A stretch of 64,000 bases of DNA from Bacillus marasmi (GTDB taxonomy: Bacteria > Bacillota > Bacilli > Bacillales > Cytobacillaceae): contig NZ_LR656170.1 in assembly GCF_902168435.1 (NCBI RefSeq), positions 202,720 through 266,719 on the forward strand, read 5' to 3'. This document shows positions 8,556-18,532 of this stretch, piece after piece. The position numbers and the translations under genes are program-made. Position 1 is the first letter of the stretch. Every line of letters starts with the position of its first letter. A model generated the notes under the pieces. That model made no database searches. It was given only the letters and a program-made list of their open reading frames with translations, and was not told where the DNA came from.

Positions 8556-11500
8556 TTAGCGATTGATAAAATTATAGAACTCCTGCATGAAATAGCCGAT
8601 TTTTCCAGCCCATGCTTCATCAGAAGCATATTGATGCCAGCTATTATCAAAACGCATGTTATCCACGGTTGGTTGATAATACGGAAGTTTATCATCTGTA
8701 TCCCAAGCTCTAATGACATAATTACTACTAATCCAGCTAGCACCGGCAATGATTCCGCCTTCAGGTGTCGTATAATCATATGCACCCTCAGCAGGCTTAG
8801 AATCTATCGCACCGATTCCATAGAAATTATATTTTGTTTTAGAGATGGCAGATGTTCCCCAACCTGTTTCTAAACCTGAATGAGCTAATAGGTAAACAGC
8901 ATTCAAGCCACTTTGCTCTTGAGCTGTCAAATACGCATATCCCATACCTGACATTAAGGTCGTTCTTCCTTGAGTCTTATAATTAATGAAACTATTAATT
9001 TGCTCAGCGGTTACGGTTGCTTTTGAATTAAGTGGCGTAAAAATTGAAACCTGATTAGTAAACTGACCTGTTTTATGAAATTCGTATTTGATTAAGTTAT
9101 AGCCAGAATTTCCATCAGTGCTTATTGCTCCCCATATCCAGCCTCGTTGTCCAGATTCTGTTTGAACATAATACCACTCAGAATAAGTGTTACCAGGAGT
9201 TTGAATATAAGAGATTATTTTTAATTTTGCTTTTGCAGGTACAGTTCCTATAGCTTGAGCACTAGAATTTGAATCACTTCTTAATGTGCGTGCCTCTTTT
9301 AATAGCCAGTAGTCTTCAGTAAGATTGGTTTCTAAATAATCTTTATGAACCCAACCAACTCGTCCATCCGTAGTCTGTATTCGTGCCGCATACGATGATT
9401 CTTCGATTACATAAACAATATCACCATATTTAAGCTCGAAGAATCTAGTATAGCTTGGATTATAGTAGGTTAAGTGTTTAGTATAATCCTTTAACTCATC
9501 CAAACTGCGGTATACTGGTAATTTCACAGCACTAATAAATTTAGCATTCTGCGAAGTAAGGTCAACAATATCAACTTTTAGCTCTGCACCTTGAAGATTA
9601 TCATAGTATTCTACTTTAATCTCATGGAAACCTGCCTCTAAATTGATAATACTATCCTTGTAATCTGTTGAACTATCAACCCAAGAATCAATAATTCTAT
9701 TTCCATCAACATATACTCTTATACCATCGTCAGACCAAGTTTTAATTTGGTAAATTCCAGTATTAAAATAAGCCTTTTTAATAAACTTTGCCGAGAAATT
9801 ATCAGCAGGTATGGAGCTATGTGGCTTACCTGTTCCCCAATTAAAGTTTAGTGATGTTAACGGATTGACTGAACCTTTCCCTCCAAGCAGGATAGCGTTC
9901 CCAGTTAAATCTTGTTTCGGATACAAGTATCCAACCCATTGATCAGTACTTGTTACGTCACTTAAAGGTTGAATAAACATTTCCAAATTACTCGATCCAC
10001 TCATTTCAAGATACTGAACTTCAATCCAATGCACATCTTTTTCACTTGGGTTTGTTACATTTCTATCACTTACAGTAAATGGAATACTTGTTTCCTCATT
10101 AAACGAGCTACTTGTCCATTTATCGTATACTAACTGACCGTCTACTAATACTCGAATGCCATCATCTACTCGCGTCCGCAGTACATATTCACCAGCAGGT
10201 AGTCGCTTTGCTGTACGATATTTAGCAGAGAACTGATCCACTGGAATTTTTTCTGACGGGCTACCTTCTCCATTATTATCGACTAACATTTTACTGTTCC
10301 CAGTTGGAGCTATTGCCTTAACAAATCCAGGCTTTCCACTCAACGCATTATTCGGATAATAATAGGCTGCCCAACTATCAAACGGTAAAATATCGGAGTA
10401 TAAAAATGCATTTCCGACATTTTCATAATACTTAGTAATAATTTTATGGTCACCCGGTTGAACATTCAGCATTAACGCTTGGTCCACTATGCCATTCGAA
10501 TTAGAATCAGACCATCGATTAATTTTAAGTTGATCATTCACTAATACTTGAACACCATCATCAGCTAATGTTTGGATAAAATAATCTCCTCCCGCTAAAT
10601 AACGAGACTGATCAAAGTATCCTTCAAATCCATCGGCAGGTAAAGAACTATTAGGGCTTCCTGTTCCCCAATCATAACGAACAGTTTCACCGTAGTTATA
10701 GAAGAGCTTTTTGTTGCTTATCATATTGTAATCAACTTTTAATAAAGCTCCACCAGTATCTTCTCTGTATTCAACCACAATTTTGTGGCTACCTTTCTCC
10801 AGATACACTGCCGCTTTTTTAGGCTTAAACACATTGTCATTTACCCAATAATCTGCAATTAACTGATTATCCACCCATACTCTCACGCCGTCATCAGCTA
10901 ACATAGTAAATTCATAGGTGCCTGCTTCAAACTGCTCTTTTTTAGTAAAGCGCATAGCGAAGTTGTCTTGAGGGAAATTGATCGTTGGTGCTTTAGTTCC
11001 CCAATCCATATTGATGCTGTCAATCATGCTTGAGGAGTTTTTTCCACCAATGATTTTAGGATTCCCTTGAAAAGTTGTATTAGAATATAATTCTCCAAGC
11101 CAAGTACCTTCACTAGCAGATTCATAAGGTTCAATATTGAACTCTAACTGACTGCTTCCAGCTCCTTCAAAGTACTGTACTTCGATCCAATGGACCTCTT
11201 TTTCCTTTGAATTAGATGTTTGGTTATCCTTAATCTCAACTTTCACGGCATCCTCATTGCCAGCGCCTAATGTCCAACGATCAATGACTACTTGACCGTC
11301 AATTAAGACGCGAATACCATCATCAGCTTTTGTTCTTATAATATAATCCCCTGCTGACATTCTTTTAGCTGTTGTATATTTGGCTGAGAAGTTATCCGCC
11401 TGATATCCGCTAACAGGACCATTAGTACCATGGTTTTCAGCTAGCTTATTTTGACTATTAGGAGAAACTACTTTTGCTGCAGTTGGTAATCCCGCTAAAT

Positions 11501-14264
11501 TTTGATTTGGATAATAGTAAGCTAACCATGTATCAAATGGTACAACATCTGAGAATACCGCTGCACTACCAGTGCCTTCATAATAATGCGTCTTAACTCT
11601 ATGCTCACCTTCACTAACATCCAGCCACAGTGCACGATTTATTTCTCCACCTGAGTCTGACCAGCGATCAATTAGCCACTTACCATCAGCTTCAACTTTA
11701 ATCCCATCATCAGCTAATGTTTGGAAGAAATAGTCACCCTTTTCAAATGACTTAGACTGATCGAAAACAGCTGTGAAGTAATCTGCTGGCGCACCCACTT
11801 TTGGACTATTATTTCCCCAGTTAAAGTGCACAGCCTCACCTTTTTGAGTTGGAAGTTTGTAGAAACTAGCATAATTAAACAACAAATGTGCTGCTCCACT
11901 ATTTTCGAAGTACTCTACTTTAATCGTATGCTCACCTTGGGACAGATAGATTTTACCTGTCTTTAGTTGCCTACCATCGCTATCCTTCCAAACATCAATA
12001 ACCTTTTCATCATCCACATATACACGTACACCATCATCGGCTCTTGTTTCAAATTGATAAGTTCCATCTTCTAAATAAACCTTCTTAGTATAACGTGCAG
12101 AAAAGCGATCACCTGGAACCTTAGCTAATGGTGAGGAATTACCCCAGTTAAAGTCGATATTTTCTACTTTATTACTAGAGTTTTTACCTCCAATTACATA
12201 AGGCGTTCCTTGAAGTTCCATATTTGGATAGATTTCTCCAACCCATGAATTGTCAATGGCTTCTTTAAAAGGCTCAACGAAAAATTCTACCTTTGCAGCT
12301 CCCTTCGCCTCATAGTATTGAACTTCAATCCAATGCACATCTTTTTCAGCCGCGTTTGATACGTTACGGTTTTCAATAGATACCTTAGCTGCATCTTCTT
12401 TGCCATCACCCGGTGTCCATCTATCGATGACGAGTTTTCCATCAACGTAAACTCTTACACCATCATCAGCTTTCGCTCTGAAAATATAATCACCAGCAGG
12501 CAAGCGTTTAGCCGTTGTATATTTTGCTGAAAAATCATCAGTCTTAAAATTACTTTCAGGACCAGCTACATCAAAATTTTCATAGAGCTTTTTTAAACTG
12601 CCATGCGGAGAAATCACTTTGGCCTTTGTAGGAAGTCCACCAAGATTTGGATTAGGATAATAATACGCTACCCACGAGTCCAACGGAACAATATCAGAAA
12701 ATACGGCTGCATCACCACTATTTTCATAGTAATGAGTTTTTACGGTTTGTTCGCCTTCATTGACTCCTAACCATAACGCACGGTTTATATCTCCACCGGA
12801 ATCAGTCCAGCGATTAATTAACCAATTACCATTAGCTTCTACCTTAACCCCATCATCTGCTAAAGTTTGGATGAAGTAATCACCGCTACTAAAGCTCTTA
12901 GTTTGGTCGAAAACTGCAGTGAAAAAGTCATTGCCAATCCCGTTCCCAGGACTTCCGGATCCCCAATTATAATGAACTTCTCCACCTTTTTGGGTTGGAA
13001 GCTTTGCATAGCTACGATAGTTTACATTAAGCTGTGCGTGACCACCATTCTCAAAATATTCCACCTTGATAGTGTGTTCACCTTTTGAAAGTGTAACCCT
13101 TCCGGATCTCAAATTGTTCATTCCACTATCTTGCCAAGAATCGATTACTTTTTCGCCATCAACCCATACTCTAATGCCATCATCGGCACGTGCTTCAAAT
13201 AGGTACATTCCTTCTTCTTGGAAATACTCCTTTTTCGTAAAACGCGCTGAGAAACGGTCGACAGGTACTTTTGCATTCGGAGATGAATTGCCCCAATTTA
13301 GATCAAGTCTATCTATCTTAGAAGCCGAGTTTCTTCCACCAATAATATATGGAGTTCCTTGTAGATTCATATTTGGATAGATTTCTCCAACCCATGAATC
13401 CTCAATTTCTTGCTTAAAAGGTTCCATGAAAAACTCGATTTTGCTAGCTCCCTTAGATTCGTAGTACTGTACCTCGATCCAATGGACATCCTTCTCTTCT
13501 TGATTCGAAACAGTCCGGTCATCAATAGAAAGTTTAATGGCATCCTCACGACCATCGCCGTCCGTCCAACGATCAATTACTAACTTCCCATCAACGTAGA
13601 CTCTTACACCATCATCAGCTTTAGTCCTTAAAATATAGTCTCCTGCGCTGAGTCTTTTCGCCGTTACGTATCTTGCAGAAAAATCGTCTACCTTAAAGCC
13701 GCTTGTTGGTCCCCCTAGATTATGGTTCTCATAAAGCTTTTTAAGTGCTCCCTCAGAAGGTATAACTTTTGCAGCATTCGGTAAACCTGCAAGATTCTTA
13801 TTAGGATAATAATAAGCAACCCAAGAATCAAAAGGCACTATATCAGAGAAAACCGCTGCTTCTCCACTATTCTCATAATACTCGGTCTTCACATTGTGTA
13901 ATCCGGCATTAACATTTAGCCACAATGCACGATTAATATCCCCACCGGAATCAGTCCATCGATCAATCAAATACCTTCCATCGACCTTGACCCTTACACC
14001 GTCATCCGCTAAGGTTTGCAGGAAGTAATCACCTTGCTCAAACGAACGTGATTGATCAAATTCAGCTCTAAAATTATTTAGAGGGAAGTTTGCTGGTGAG
14101 CCCCCACCCCAATAATAGTGAACAGGTTGCCCTGGTGCTGGCTTGAAGGTTGCTATTTCACTAGCATTAGAATGGATTGTCCAACTGATTAGAGCCGCTG
14201 CCGTTAAGCCGATTCCCGCACCTCGTATTAAATTTTTGTGTTTCAATTTAAGAATCAACCCCAA
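8556..14264 (-). CDS. Giant secreted N-acetylglucosaminidase with twelve PA14-like units and two SH3-like domains
   Basis: The protein has about 1900 residues. It begins with a signal peptide (positively charged, hydrophobic 15-30, likely cut after Ala34 in HSNASE). Four supermodules of about 382 residues start near residues 45, 426, 806 and 1191, each with three different PA14-like units. The repeated hallmarks are NWGxxSP, RADDGVRVYVDG, VIDRW and VEYYENxG. Two SH3-like segments follow (about 1575-1660 and 1660-1730). The C-terminal 165 residues are a glucosaminidase domain with AHSGLETGWG, the family's catalytic-Glu region. It probably cuts peptidoglycan, while PA14 and SH3 units bind glycans or wall. 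The start is uncertain: TTG 14264 or TTG 14246, the latter giving a cleaner signal peptide. There is no nearby strong RBS. Confidence 0.9.
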   Translation of the reverse strand: MGLILKLKHKNLIRGAGIGLTAAALISWTIHSNASEIATFKPAPGQPVHYYWGGGSPANFPLNNFRAEFDQSRSFEQGDYFLQTLADDGVRVKVDGRYLIDRWTDSGGDINRALWLNVNAGLHNVKTEYYENSGEAAVFSDIVPFDSWVAYYYPNKNLAGLPNAAKVIPSEGALKKLYENHNLGGPTSGFKVDDFSARYVTAKRLSAGDYILRTKADDGVRVYVDGKLVIDRWTDGDGREDAIKLSIDDRTVSNQEEKDVHWIEVQYYESKGASKIEFFMEPFKQEIEDSWVGEIYPNMNLQGTPYIIGGRNSASKIDRLDLNWGNSSPNAKVPVDRFSARFTKKEYFQEEGMYLFEARADDGIRVWVDGEKVIDSWQDSGMNNLRSGRVTLSKGEHTIKVEYFENGGHAQLNVNYRSYAKLPTQKGGEVHYNWGSGSPGNGIGNDFFTAVFDQTKSFSSGDYFIQTLADDGVKVEANGNWLINRWTDSGGDINRALWLGVNEGEQTVKTHYYENSGDAAVFSDIVPLDSWVAYYYPNPNLGGLPTKAKVISPHGSLKKLYENFDVAGPESNFKTDDFSAKYTTAKRLPAGDYIFRAKADDGVRVYVDGKLVIDRWTPGDGKEDAAKVSIENRNVSNAAEKDVHWIEVQYYEAKGAAKVEFFVEPFKEAIDNSWVGEIYPNMELQGTPYVIGGKNSSNKVENIDFNWGNSSPLAKVPGDRFSARYTKKVYLEDGTYQFETRADDGVRVYVDDEKVIDVWKDSDGRQLKTGKIYLSQGEHTIKVEYFENSGAAHLLFNYASFYKLPTQKGEAVHFNWGNNSPKVGAPADYFTAVFDQSKSFEKGDYFFQTLADDGIKVEADGKWLIDRWSDSGGEINRALWLDVSEGEHRVKTHYYEGTGSAAVFSDVVPFDTWLAYYYPNQNLAGLPTAAKVVSPNSQNKLAENHGTNGPVSGYQADNFSAKYTTAKRMSAGDYIIRTKADDGIRVLIDGQVVIDRWTLGAGNEDAVKVEIKDNQTSNSKEKEVHWIEVQYFEGAGSSQLEFNIEPYESASEGTWLGELYSNTTFQGNPKIIGGKNSSSMIDSINMDWGTKAPTINFPQDNFAMRFTKKEQFEAGTYEFTMLADDGVRVWVDNQLIADYWVNDNVFKPKKAAVYLEKGSHKIVVEYREDTGGALLKVDYNMISNKKLFYNYGETVRYDWGTGSPNSSLPADGFEGYFDQSRYLAGGDYFIQTLADDGVQVLVNDQLKINRWSDSNSNGIVDQALMLNVQPGDHKIITKYYENVGNAFLYSDILPFDSWAAYYYPNNALSGKPGFVKAIAPTGNSKMLVDNNGEGSPSEKIPVDQFSAKYRTAKRLPAGEYVLRTRVDDGIRVLVDGQLVYDKWTSSSFNEETSIPFTVSDRNVTNPSEKDVHWIEVQYLEMSGSSNLEMFIQPLSDVTSTDQWVGYLYPKQDLTGNAILLGGKGSVNPLTSLNFNWGTGKPHSSIPADNFSAKFIKKAYFNTGIYQIKTWSDDGIRVYVDGNRIIDSWVDSSTDYKDSIINLEAGFHEIKVEYYDNLQGAELKVDIVDLTSQNAKFISAVKLPVYRSLDELKDYTKHLTYYNPSYTRFFELKYGDIVYVIEESSYAARIQTTDGRVGWVHKDYLETNLTEDYWLLKEARTLRSDSNSSAQAIGTVPAKAKLKIISYIQTPGNTYSEWYYVQTESGQRGWIWGAISTDGNSGYNLIKYEFHKTGQFTNQVSIFTPLNSKATVTAEQINSFINYKTQGRTTLMSGMGYAYLTAQEQSGLNAVYLLAHSGLETGWGTSAISKTKYNFYGIGAIDSKPAEGAYDYTTPEGGIIAGASWISSNYVIRAWDTDDKLPYYQPTVDNMRFDNSWHQYASDEAWAGKIGYFMQEFYNFINR
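9545..14130. repeat. Four tandem coding copies of a ~1.15-kb PA14 supermodule
   Basis: Units lie at about 14130-12990, 12990-11845, 11845-10690 and 10690-9545. Each encodes three PA14-like domains of types A, B and C in the same order. Units 1 and 2 look most alike at protein level, while unit 4 is the most diverged. The pattern indicates duplication of a whole A-B-C block rather than of single domains. Confidence 0.85.
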
Positions 14265-14314
14265 TCTTATTAATGAAAACTATAAAGATACCAATGTATC
14301 CCATTTAATATATT

Positions 14315-14436
14315 AACATATTAATATGTTGAGTTTTACCTTTTTCGACCATTTGTTTGCTATAATTCGCAACATCTTACTTTATTATTTCAACATAGAA
14401 TAACTGTTATCTCAACATTAAAGTTTTTTCCAACAT
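14315..14436. promoter_or_regulatory. CAACAT array upstream of the giant glucosaminidase gene
   Basis: CAACAT occurs at 14370, 14391, 14413 and 14431, spaced 21, 22 and 18 nt. A 16-nt perfect palindrome AACATATTAATATGTT lies at 14315-14330. The region separates the glucosaminidase start (-) from the terminator of the LTA-synthase-like gene (-). The spacing, near two helical turns, suggests protein binding. No regulator can be named. Confidence 0.4.
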
Positions 14437-14470
14437 GCTGTAAGCCAATAGGCATTTAAGGTGGGAAAAT

Positions 14471-14512
14471 AAGTAAAAAACACAACTCATCAATGAGTTG
14501 TGTTTTTTACTT
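14471..14512 (-). terminator. Terminator of the LTA-synthase-like gene
   Basis: AAGTAAAAAACACAACTCAT and its complement around a short loop form a long perfect hairpin directly after the stop codon, with T-runs on both strands. Confidence 0.9.
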
Positions 14513-16334
14513 ATTTTTTAAAATGGTTTTTCCAATAGTATTGGCTATGCAAAAATTCATTAACCTTTTTTTGACTATCTGATGGTAATTTCTCAGTCAA
14601 TTCTTTTGATTGAACATAGCGACCACTACTATGAATAGCGTCGACTACTGAACGAACTTCATTCGCTTGCTTCATAAACTCATTTCCTTCATAGCCTGCA
14701 TAATCGAAGAATACATTCATGAGAAAATGTGGACCAATTGTGGGCCCTTTGTCATTAAGATCGTTATTGAGTACTTGATTTGCACTGTCATTACCCCAAA
14801 TTAGATATGGAGTATTATAATAATTATAAAATCCTTCTTCATTGCTTGTGTCGAGATCAATACCTAATTTCTCATAAATGGTATTATTATCAGCTAACCA
14901 TGGATTATGATCACCGAACAAAATGATCACAACTGGCTCTTCCTCATTTCTGAAATGGTCAACTAATTTTTTTAATTCCTCATTAGTACTACGTATACCA
15001 GCTAAATAATTATTAAAAATATTAAATTCTTCTGTAGTTAAACCTTCATTTAGCACAAATTTCTCCTCATACGTTCCACCATGAGGATATGGACCATGAT
15101 TTTGATACGTAACATTAAAACTAAAGTATGGCTTACCGGTTTTCTTATTTTTTTCAAAGAGCTTAATTATTTGTGGAAATACTATGTTATCATTTGCAAT
15201 TTCTCCATTTGCAAGCTCAGAATAATAATTCTCAAAGAAATAATAGTTTTCAAATCCTAGAAATTCATTCACATTTTTTCTGTTATAAAACCAATCATAG
15301 CAAGGATGACTTCCTTCCACTGTATAACCCTGCTCCTTAAAATAACGAACGTAAGAGTTTACATTGCTTCTATAACTAGTATCAGTTCTTGCAAAGCCAG
15401 TCAGAAAAGATCGTTCAGTATCCACTGTACCACCAGCAAATATATTCGTTATCAATTCACCAGAAACAGATTCTGACTGTAATTGATGAAAATATTCATA
15501 AACAGTCTCATTTATCTCAACTTGATCAAATTTTGTAAAATCATTGTAAGCTTCTAGCATAATCGAGATAACATTAACTTTTTTATCCATAGCTATATCC
15601 GAATAGTCGTATGCGGATAACCTCTTTTTAGTTTCCTTTTCATTATATCCTTCTGGCTTTTTTTCAAATGAGGTTTGAATACTATAAATAAATGGATACA
15701 CAAAACCTTTTGAAATATACACTTGTGTCGATGACCATTGATTGATTATGCCTAAATTTTCTGTTTCAGAATAAACTTTACTGTTAGAGTACACATATTT
15801 ATAAGAAATGGCACATATCAGAAGAACGATAATAATACCAATTAATCTTGATTTTAATTTTTTTATTTTTCCCTTAAATAAATACTTTCCAATTATCGTC
15901 CCCAATACACAAGCCACTATTACTGAATTTATTTTCCAATCAGAGTTAATCTCATATTTACCCATCATATCTTGGGCTTCAGAGAACAACCTCAAATCAG
16001 CTACAAGTAATGGATCATTCCTAATCATCAGCTTAAAATAATTAATCCATGTAAAACCTAAAGTTATGATGGATGTTAGTAAAAAACTGACCCATACTCG
16101 ATTAAAAATGAAATATAATAAAAATATCAAGGAAATAACTGGGAATATATTCAAAAACGGAAGATATTGGATTTTAAAGTAAGAGAGAAACATCGGCATT
16201 ATGTAATGAGCTGCACCAAAATACATACTGATAAGTCCTAGACATAATCCCATTAAGAAAATGATCAAAAAAGTAAATGGCCATTTTTGCAACATATGAA
16301 AAATATTCTTTAAGCTATTTTTTGAATTTGACAT
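14511..16334 (-). CDS. LTA synthase family protein (membrane sulfatase-fold phosphoglycerol transferase)
   Basis: The 607-residue protein has five N-terminal membrane helices (about residues 15-190). An extracellular sulfatase-fold domain follows from about residue 250. Visible motifs are VNVISIMLEAYNDF (metal site), FAGGTVDTERSF and FGDHNPW (metal-binding Asp-His). In the second motif Thr303 matches the nucleophile Thr of LtaS. This fits enzymes that add glycerol-phosphate from phosphatidylglycerol to lipoteichoic acid or to another surface glycan. The ATG has AAAGGGAA upstream. Divergence from the LtaS core suggests a paralogue such as YfnI/YvgJ-type or a polymer-specific transferase, not necessarily the main LTA synthase. 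Confidence 0.85.
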   Translation of the reverse strand: MSNSKNSLKNIFHMLQKWPFTFLIIFLMGLCLGLISMYFGAAHYIMPMFLSYFKIQYLPFLNIFPVISLIFLLYFIFNRVWVSFLLTSIITLGFTWINYFKLMIRNDPLLVADLRLFSEAQDMMGKYEINSDWKINSVIVACVLGTIIGKYLFKGKIKKLKSRLIGIIIVLLICAISYKYVYSNSKVYSETENLGIINQWSSTQVYISKGFVYPFIYSIQTSFEKKPEGYNEKETKKRLSAYDYSDIAMDKKVNVISIMLEAYNDFTKFDQVEINETVYEYFHQLQSESVSGELITNIFAGGTVDTERSFLTGFARTDTSYRSNVNSYVRYFKEQGYTVEGSHPCYDWFYNRKNVNEFLGFENYYFFENYYSELANGEIANDNIVFPQIIKLFEKNKKTGKPYFSFNVTYQNHGPYPHGGTYEEKFVLNEGLTTEEFNIFNNYLAGIRSTNEELKKLVDHFRNEEEPVVIILFGDHNPWLADNNTIYEKLGIDLDTSNEEGFYNYYNTPYLIWGNDSANQVLNNDLNDKGPTIGPHFLMNVFFDYAGYEGNEFMKQANEVRSVVDAIHSSGRYVQSKELTEKLPSDSQKKVNEFLHSQYYWKNHFKK

Positions 16335-16480
16335 TACTAATTCCCTTTCATAATATAACTATTGAATTATTATATCATAAAATTATATCTATATAACGAA
16401 TCAACCGCATTTCTAAACTCTCAATGCTTGGTAAGCTGCTGTTTAACATAAATATATACATACGGAGGAATTACACTTAT

Positions 16481-17350
16481 ATGCAAAAATACGCCTATTT
16501 AATAATGGCTCATAATAACTTCAAAGTTCTTGAGAAGCTAATCAAACTTATTGATTATGAAAAAAATGATATCTATATTCACGTAGATAAAAAGACAAAA
16601 GATTTTGATAAGGACTACTTCAGTACACTACCAAAGAAATCTAATATATATTTTGCACCTAGAATTGAAATCAATTGGGGAGGGTTAAGTCAAATCATAT
16701 GTGAATTATCCCTATTAGAAATGGCTTGTGCTAAAAATTATAGCTATTATCATCTTTTATCGGGTGCAGATTTACCATTGAAATCTCAAGAATATATTCA
16801 TGAATTCTTTGATAAACACCAAGGCAAAGAGTTTGTAGGATTTATTGAAGATTGGGATCAGAGCAGGATCAAGTATTATCATGTTTTTAATGAGGTAGGT
16901 AGAAATACGGATATCCCTTCGCGTATAAAAAGAAAAATGAATAACCTATTAGTAAAATCTCAGAAGCTGTTAAATGTTAATCTTGCCTCAAATAGAAATT
17001 TTGCTAAAGGAGCAAACTGGTTTAGCATCACCTCCAATTTGGCTCAATATATTCTTGAGAAAAAGCATGAGATTTTAAAACAGTATCGACATGCTGTTTT
17101 TGCTGATGAAGTTTTTTTACAAACTCTAATTATTAACTCAGAATTCAAGGATCATCTATATAAAGATATATACGAGGATGAATATGAAAATAATTTAAGA
17201 CATATTGATTGGAAACGTGGAGGTCCCTACACATTCACGAAAGAAGATTATCACGAGCTTATGAATTCAAATAAACTGTTTGCAAGGAAATTCGATGAAA
17301 ATGTGGATTTTGATATTGTAAACACGATTTATCATACTTTAAAAAATTAA
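16481..17350 (+). CDS. Core-2/I-branching-type beta-1,6-N-acetylglucosaminyltransferase (GT14)
   Basis: The 289-residue protein has the family's start, YAYLIMAHNNFKVLEKL. It also has IYIHVDKK, a WGGLSQI motif, YYHLLSGADLPLK and KGANWFSIT, all in the order seen in bacterial core-2/I-branching enzymes. It probably adds a sugar branch to a surface glycan in the cytosol. The frame is open from 16424, but the ATG at 16481 has CGGAGGAA ten bases upstream and begins the conserved domain. It stands as a single gene between a divergent LTA-synthase-like gene and the GT2-GtrA fusion, separated by about 100 bp from the latter. Confidence 0.87.
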   Translation: MQKYAYLIMAHNNFKVLEKLIKLIDYEKNDIYIHVDKKTKDFDKDYFSTLPKKSNIYFAPRIEINWGGLSQIICELSLLEMACAKNYSYYHLLSGADLPLKSQEYIHEFFDKHQGKEFVGFIEDWDQSRIKYYHVFNEVGRNTDIPSRIKRKMNNLLVKSQKLLNVNLASNRNFAKGANWFSITSNLAQYILEKKHEILKQYRHAVFADEVFLQTLIINSEFKDHLYKDIYEDEYENNLRHIDWKRGGPYTFTKEDYHELMNSNKLFARKFDENVDFDIVNTIYHTLKN

Positions 17351-17452
17351 GATTGTTCTGACGCTCTTTTATAGCAGTAACGCAGGTATATCTAGGCACA
17401 TGGACGGAAATGATACATTCTATGAGTATAGATATGAACTGTGGAGGGCTTT

Positions 17453-18532
17453 ATGGCAAAGAGCATAATAGTAGTAATACCTGCCTTTAATCCAGATAAT
17501 AAGTTAGTTAACCTTGTGAATGAATTAATAACTGCTAACTTTAATCAAATTCTTATTGTAAATGACGGCAGTAAATCGAATAGTAAAGCCGTTTTTGATC
17601 AATTACATCATTTAAAAGAATGCACTATTTTGAATCACGCTGTTAACCTTGGAAAGGGCAGAGCTTTGAAAACTGCGTTTAATTATGTATTAAACTATTT
17701 TGCTGATTCAGTTGGAGTAGTAACAGTTGATGCCGATGGTCAGCATTCTGTTAAGGATATTAGTAAAGTGGCACACAAATTATTAGATTGTGAAAACAGT
17801 TTGGTTTTAGGAGTTAGAAATTTTTCTTTAAAAGACATTCCTTTTAGAAGCCGTTTTGGAAATTTGATTACCATTAAGGTTTACAGCCTAGCATCAGGAA
17901 TAAAGATAGCTGATACTCAAACTGGTTTAAGAGGAATACCTAACCACTTTATGAAGATATTAATGAATCTTAATGGAGAAAGATTCGAATACGAAATGAA
18001 TATGCTGCTTGAGTGTAAATCGAAAAATATTACGATAGAACAAGTGGAAATTGAGACAATTTACATTGAAGCTAACAAATCATCACATTTCAACCCGATT
18101 ATAGACTCAATCAAAATATACTCGTTATTTTTAAAATACTTGTTTTCATCACTACTTTCCTTCGGGATAGATATTTTACTATTTTCAGTACTGTTAATGT
18201 TATTAAAAGGGATATTACCAGCATATTATATTATTGGTGCAACCATTGGAGCTAGGATACTATCATCTCTATTTAATTATTTAGTAAATAGGAATATTGT
18301 GTTTAACTCTAACTCCCAAAGTGCAATTATTAAATATTACACGCTTAGCATTACGCAGATGTCAGCATCTGCCTATGGAGTGTTCATTTTCTACTCACTC
18401 ATCGGTCGTAACGAAGTATTAATAAAGATTGCAGTTGATGCTGTATTATTTTTATTGAGTTTTTATATCCAAAGAGAATGGGTATTCAACAATAAAACCA
18501 TTCCGTCTAGTCAGGTGGTACAAAGTGACTGA
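17453..18532 (+). CDS. GT2-GtrA fusion: polyprenyl-phosphate sugar synthase joined to its flippase
   Basis: The 359-residue protein joins two domains. Residues 1-215 are a GT2 domain with VVIPAFNPDNKL, LIVNDGSKSNS, TVDADGQHS and DTQTGLRG. Residues 225-345 are a four-helix GtrA domain with SFGIDILLFS, LSSLFNYLVNRNIVF and a FYIQREWVF end. The two functions are separate proteins in most bacteria, including the cassette at 20.4-23.4 kb. The start at 17453 has GGAGGG upstream; an in-frame GTG at 17441 lies inside that RBS. The next gene, a large membrane protein, overlaps its 3' end by 8 nt and is the likely glycosyltransferase partner. Confidence 0.88.
   Translation: MAKSIIVVIPAFNPDNKLVNLVNELITANFNQILIVNDGSKSNSKAVFDQLHHLKECTILNHAVNLGKGRALKTAFNYVLNYFADSVGVVTVDADGQHSVKDISKVAHKLLDCENSLVLGVRNFSLKDIPFRSRFGNLITIKVYSLASGIKIADTQTGLRGIPNHFMKILMNLNGERFEYEMNMLLECKSKNITIEQVEIETIYIEANKSSHFNPIIDSIKIYSLFLKYLFSSLLSFGIDILLFSVLLMLLKGILPAYYIIGATIGARILSSLFNYLVNRNIVFNSNSQSAIIKYYTLSITQMSASAYGVFIFYSLIGRNEVLIKIAVDAVLFLLSFYIQREWVFNNKTIPSSQVVQSD

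Noticed and set aside
8541-8873. 110-codon + ORF over the end of the glucosaminidase gene
   Set aside because: Antisense to the glucosaminidase domain, which has clear family motifs; the frame starts inside a terminator stem.
12867-13380. Antisense ORFs inside the PA14 repeat gene
   Set aside because: Recurring openness follows from the repeated coding sequence on the - strand; no independent signals.
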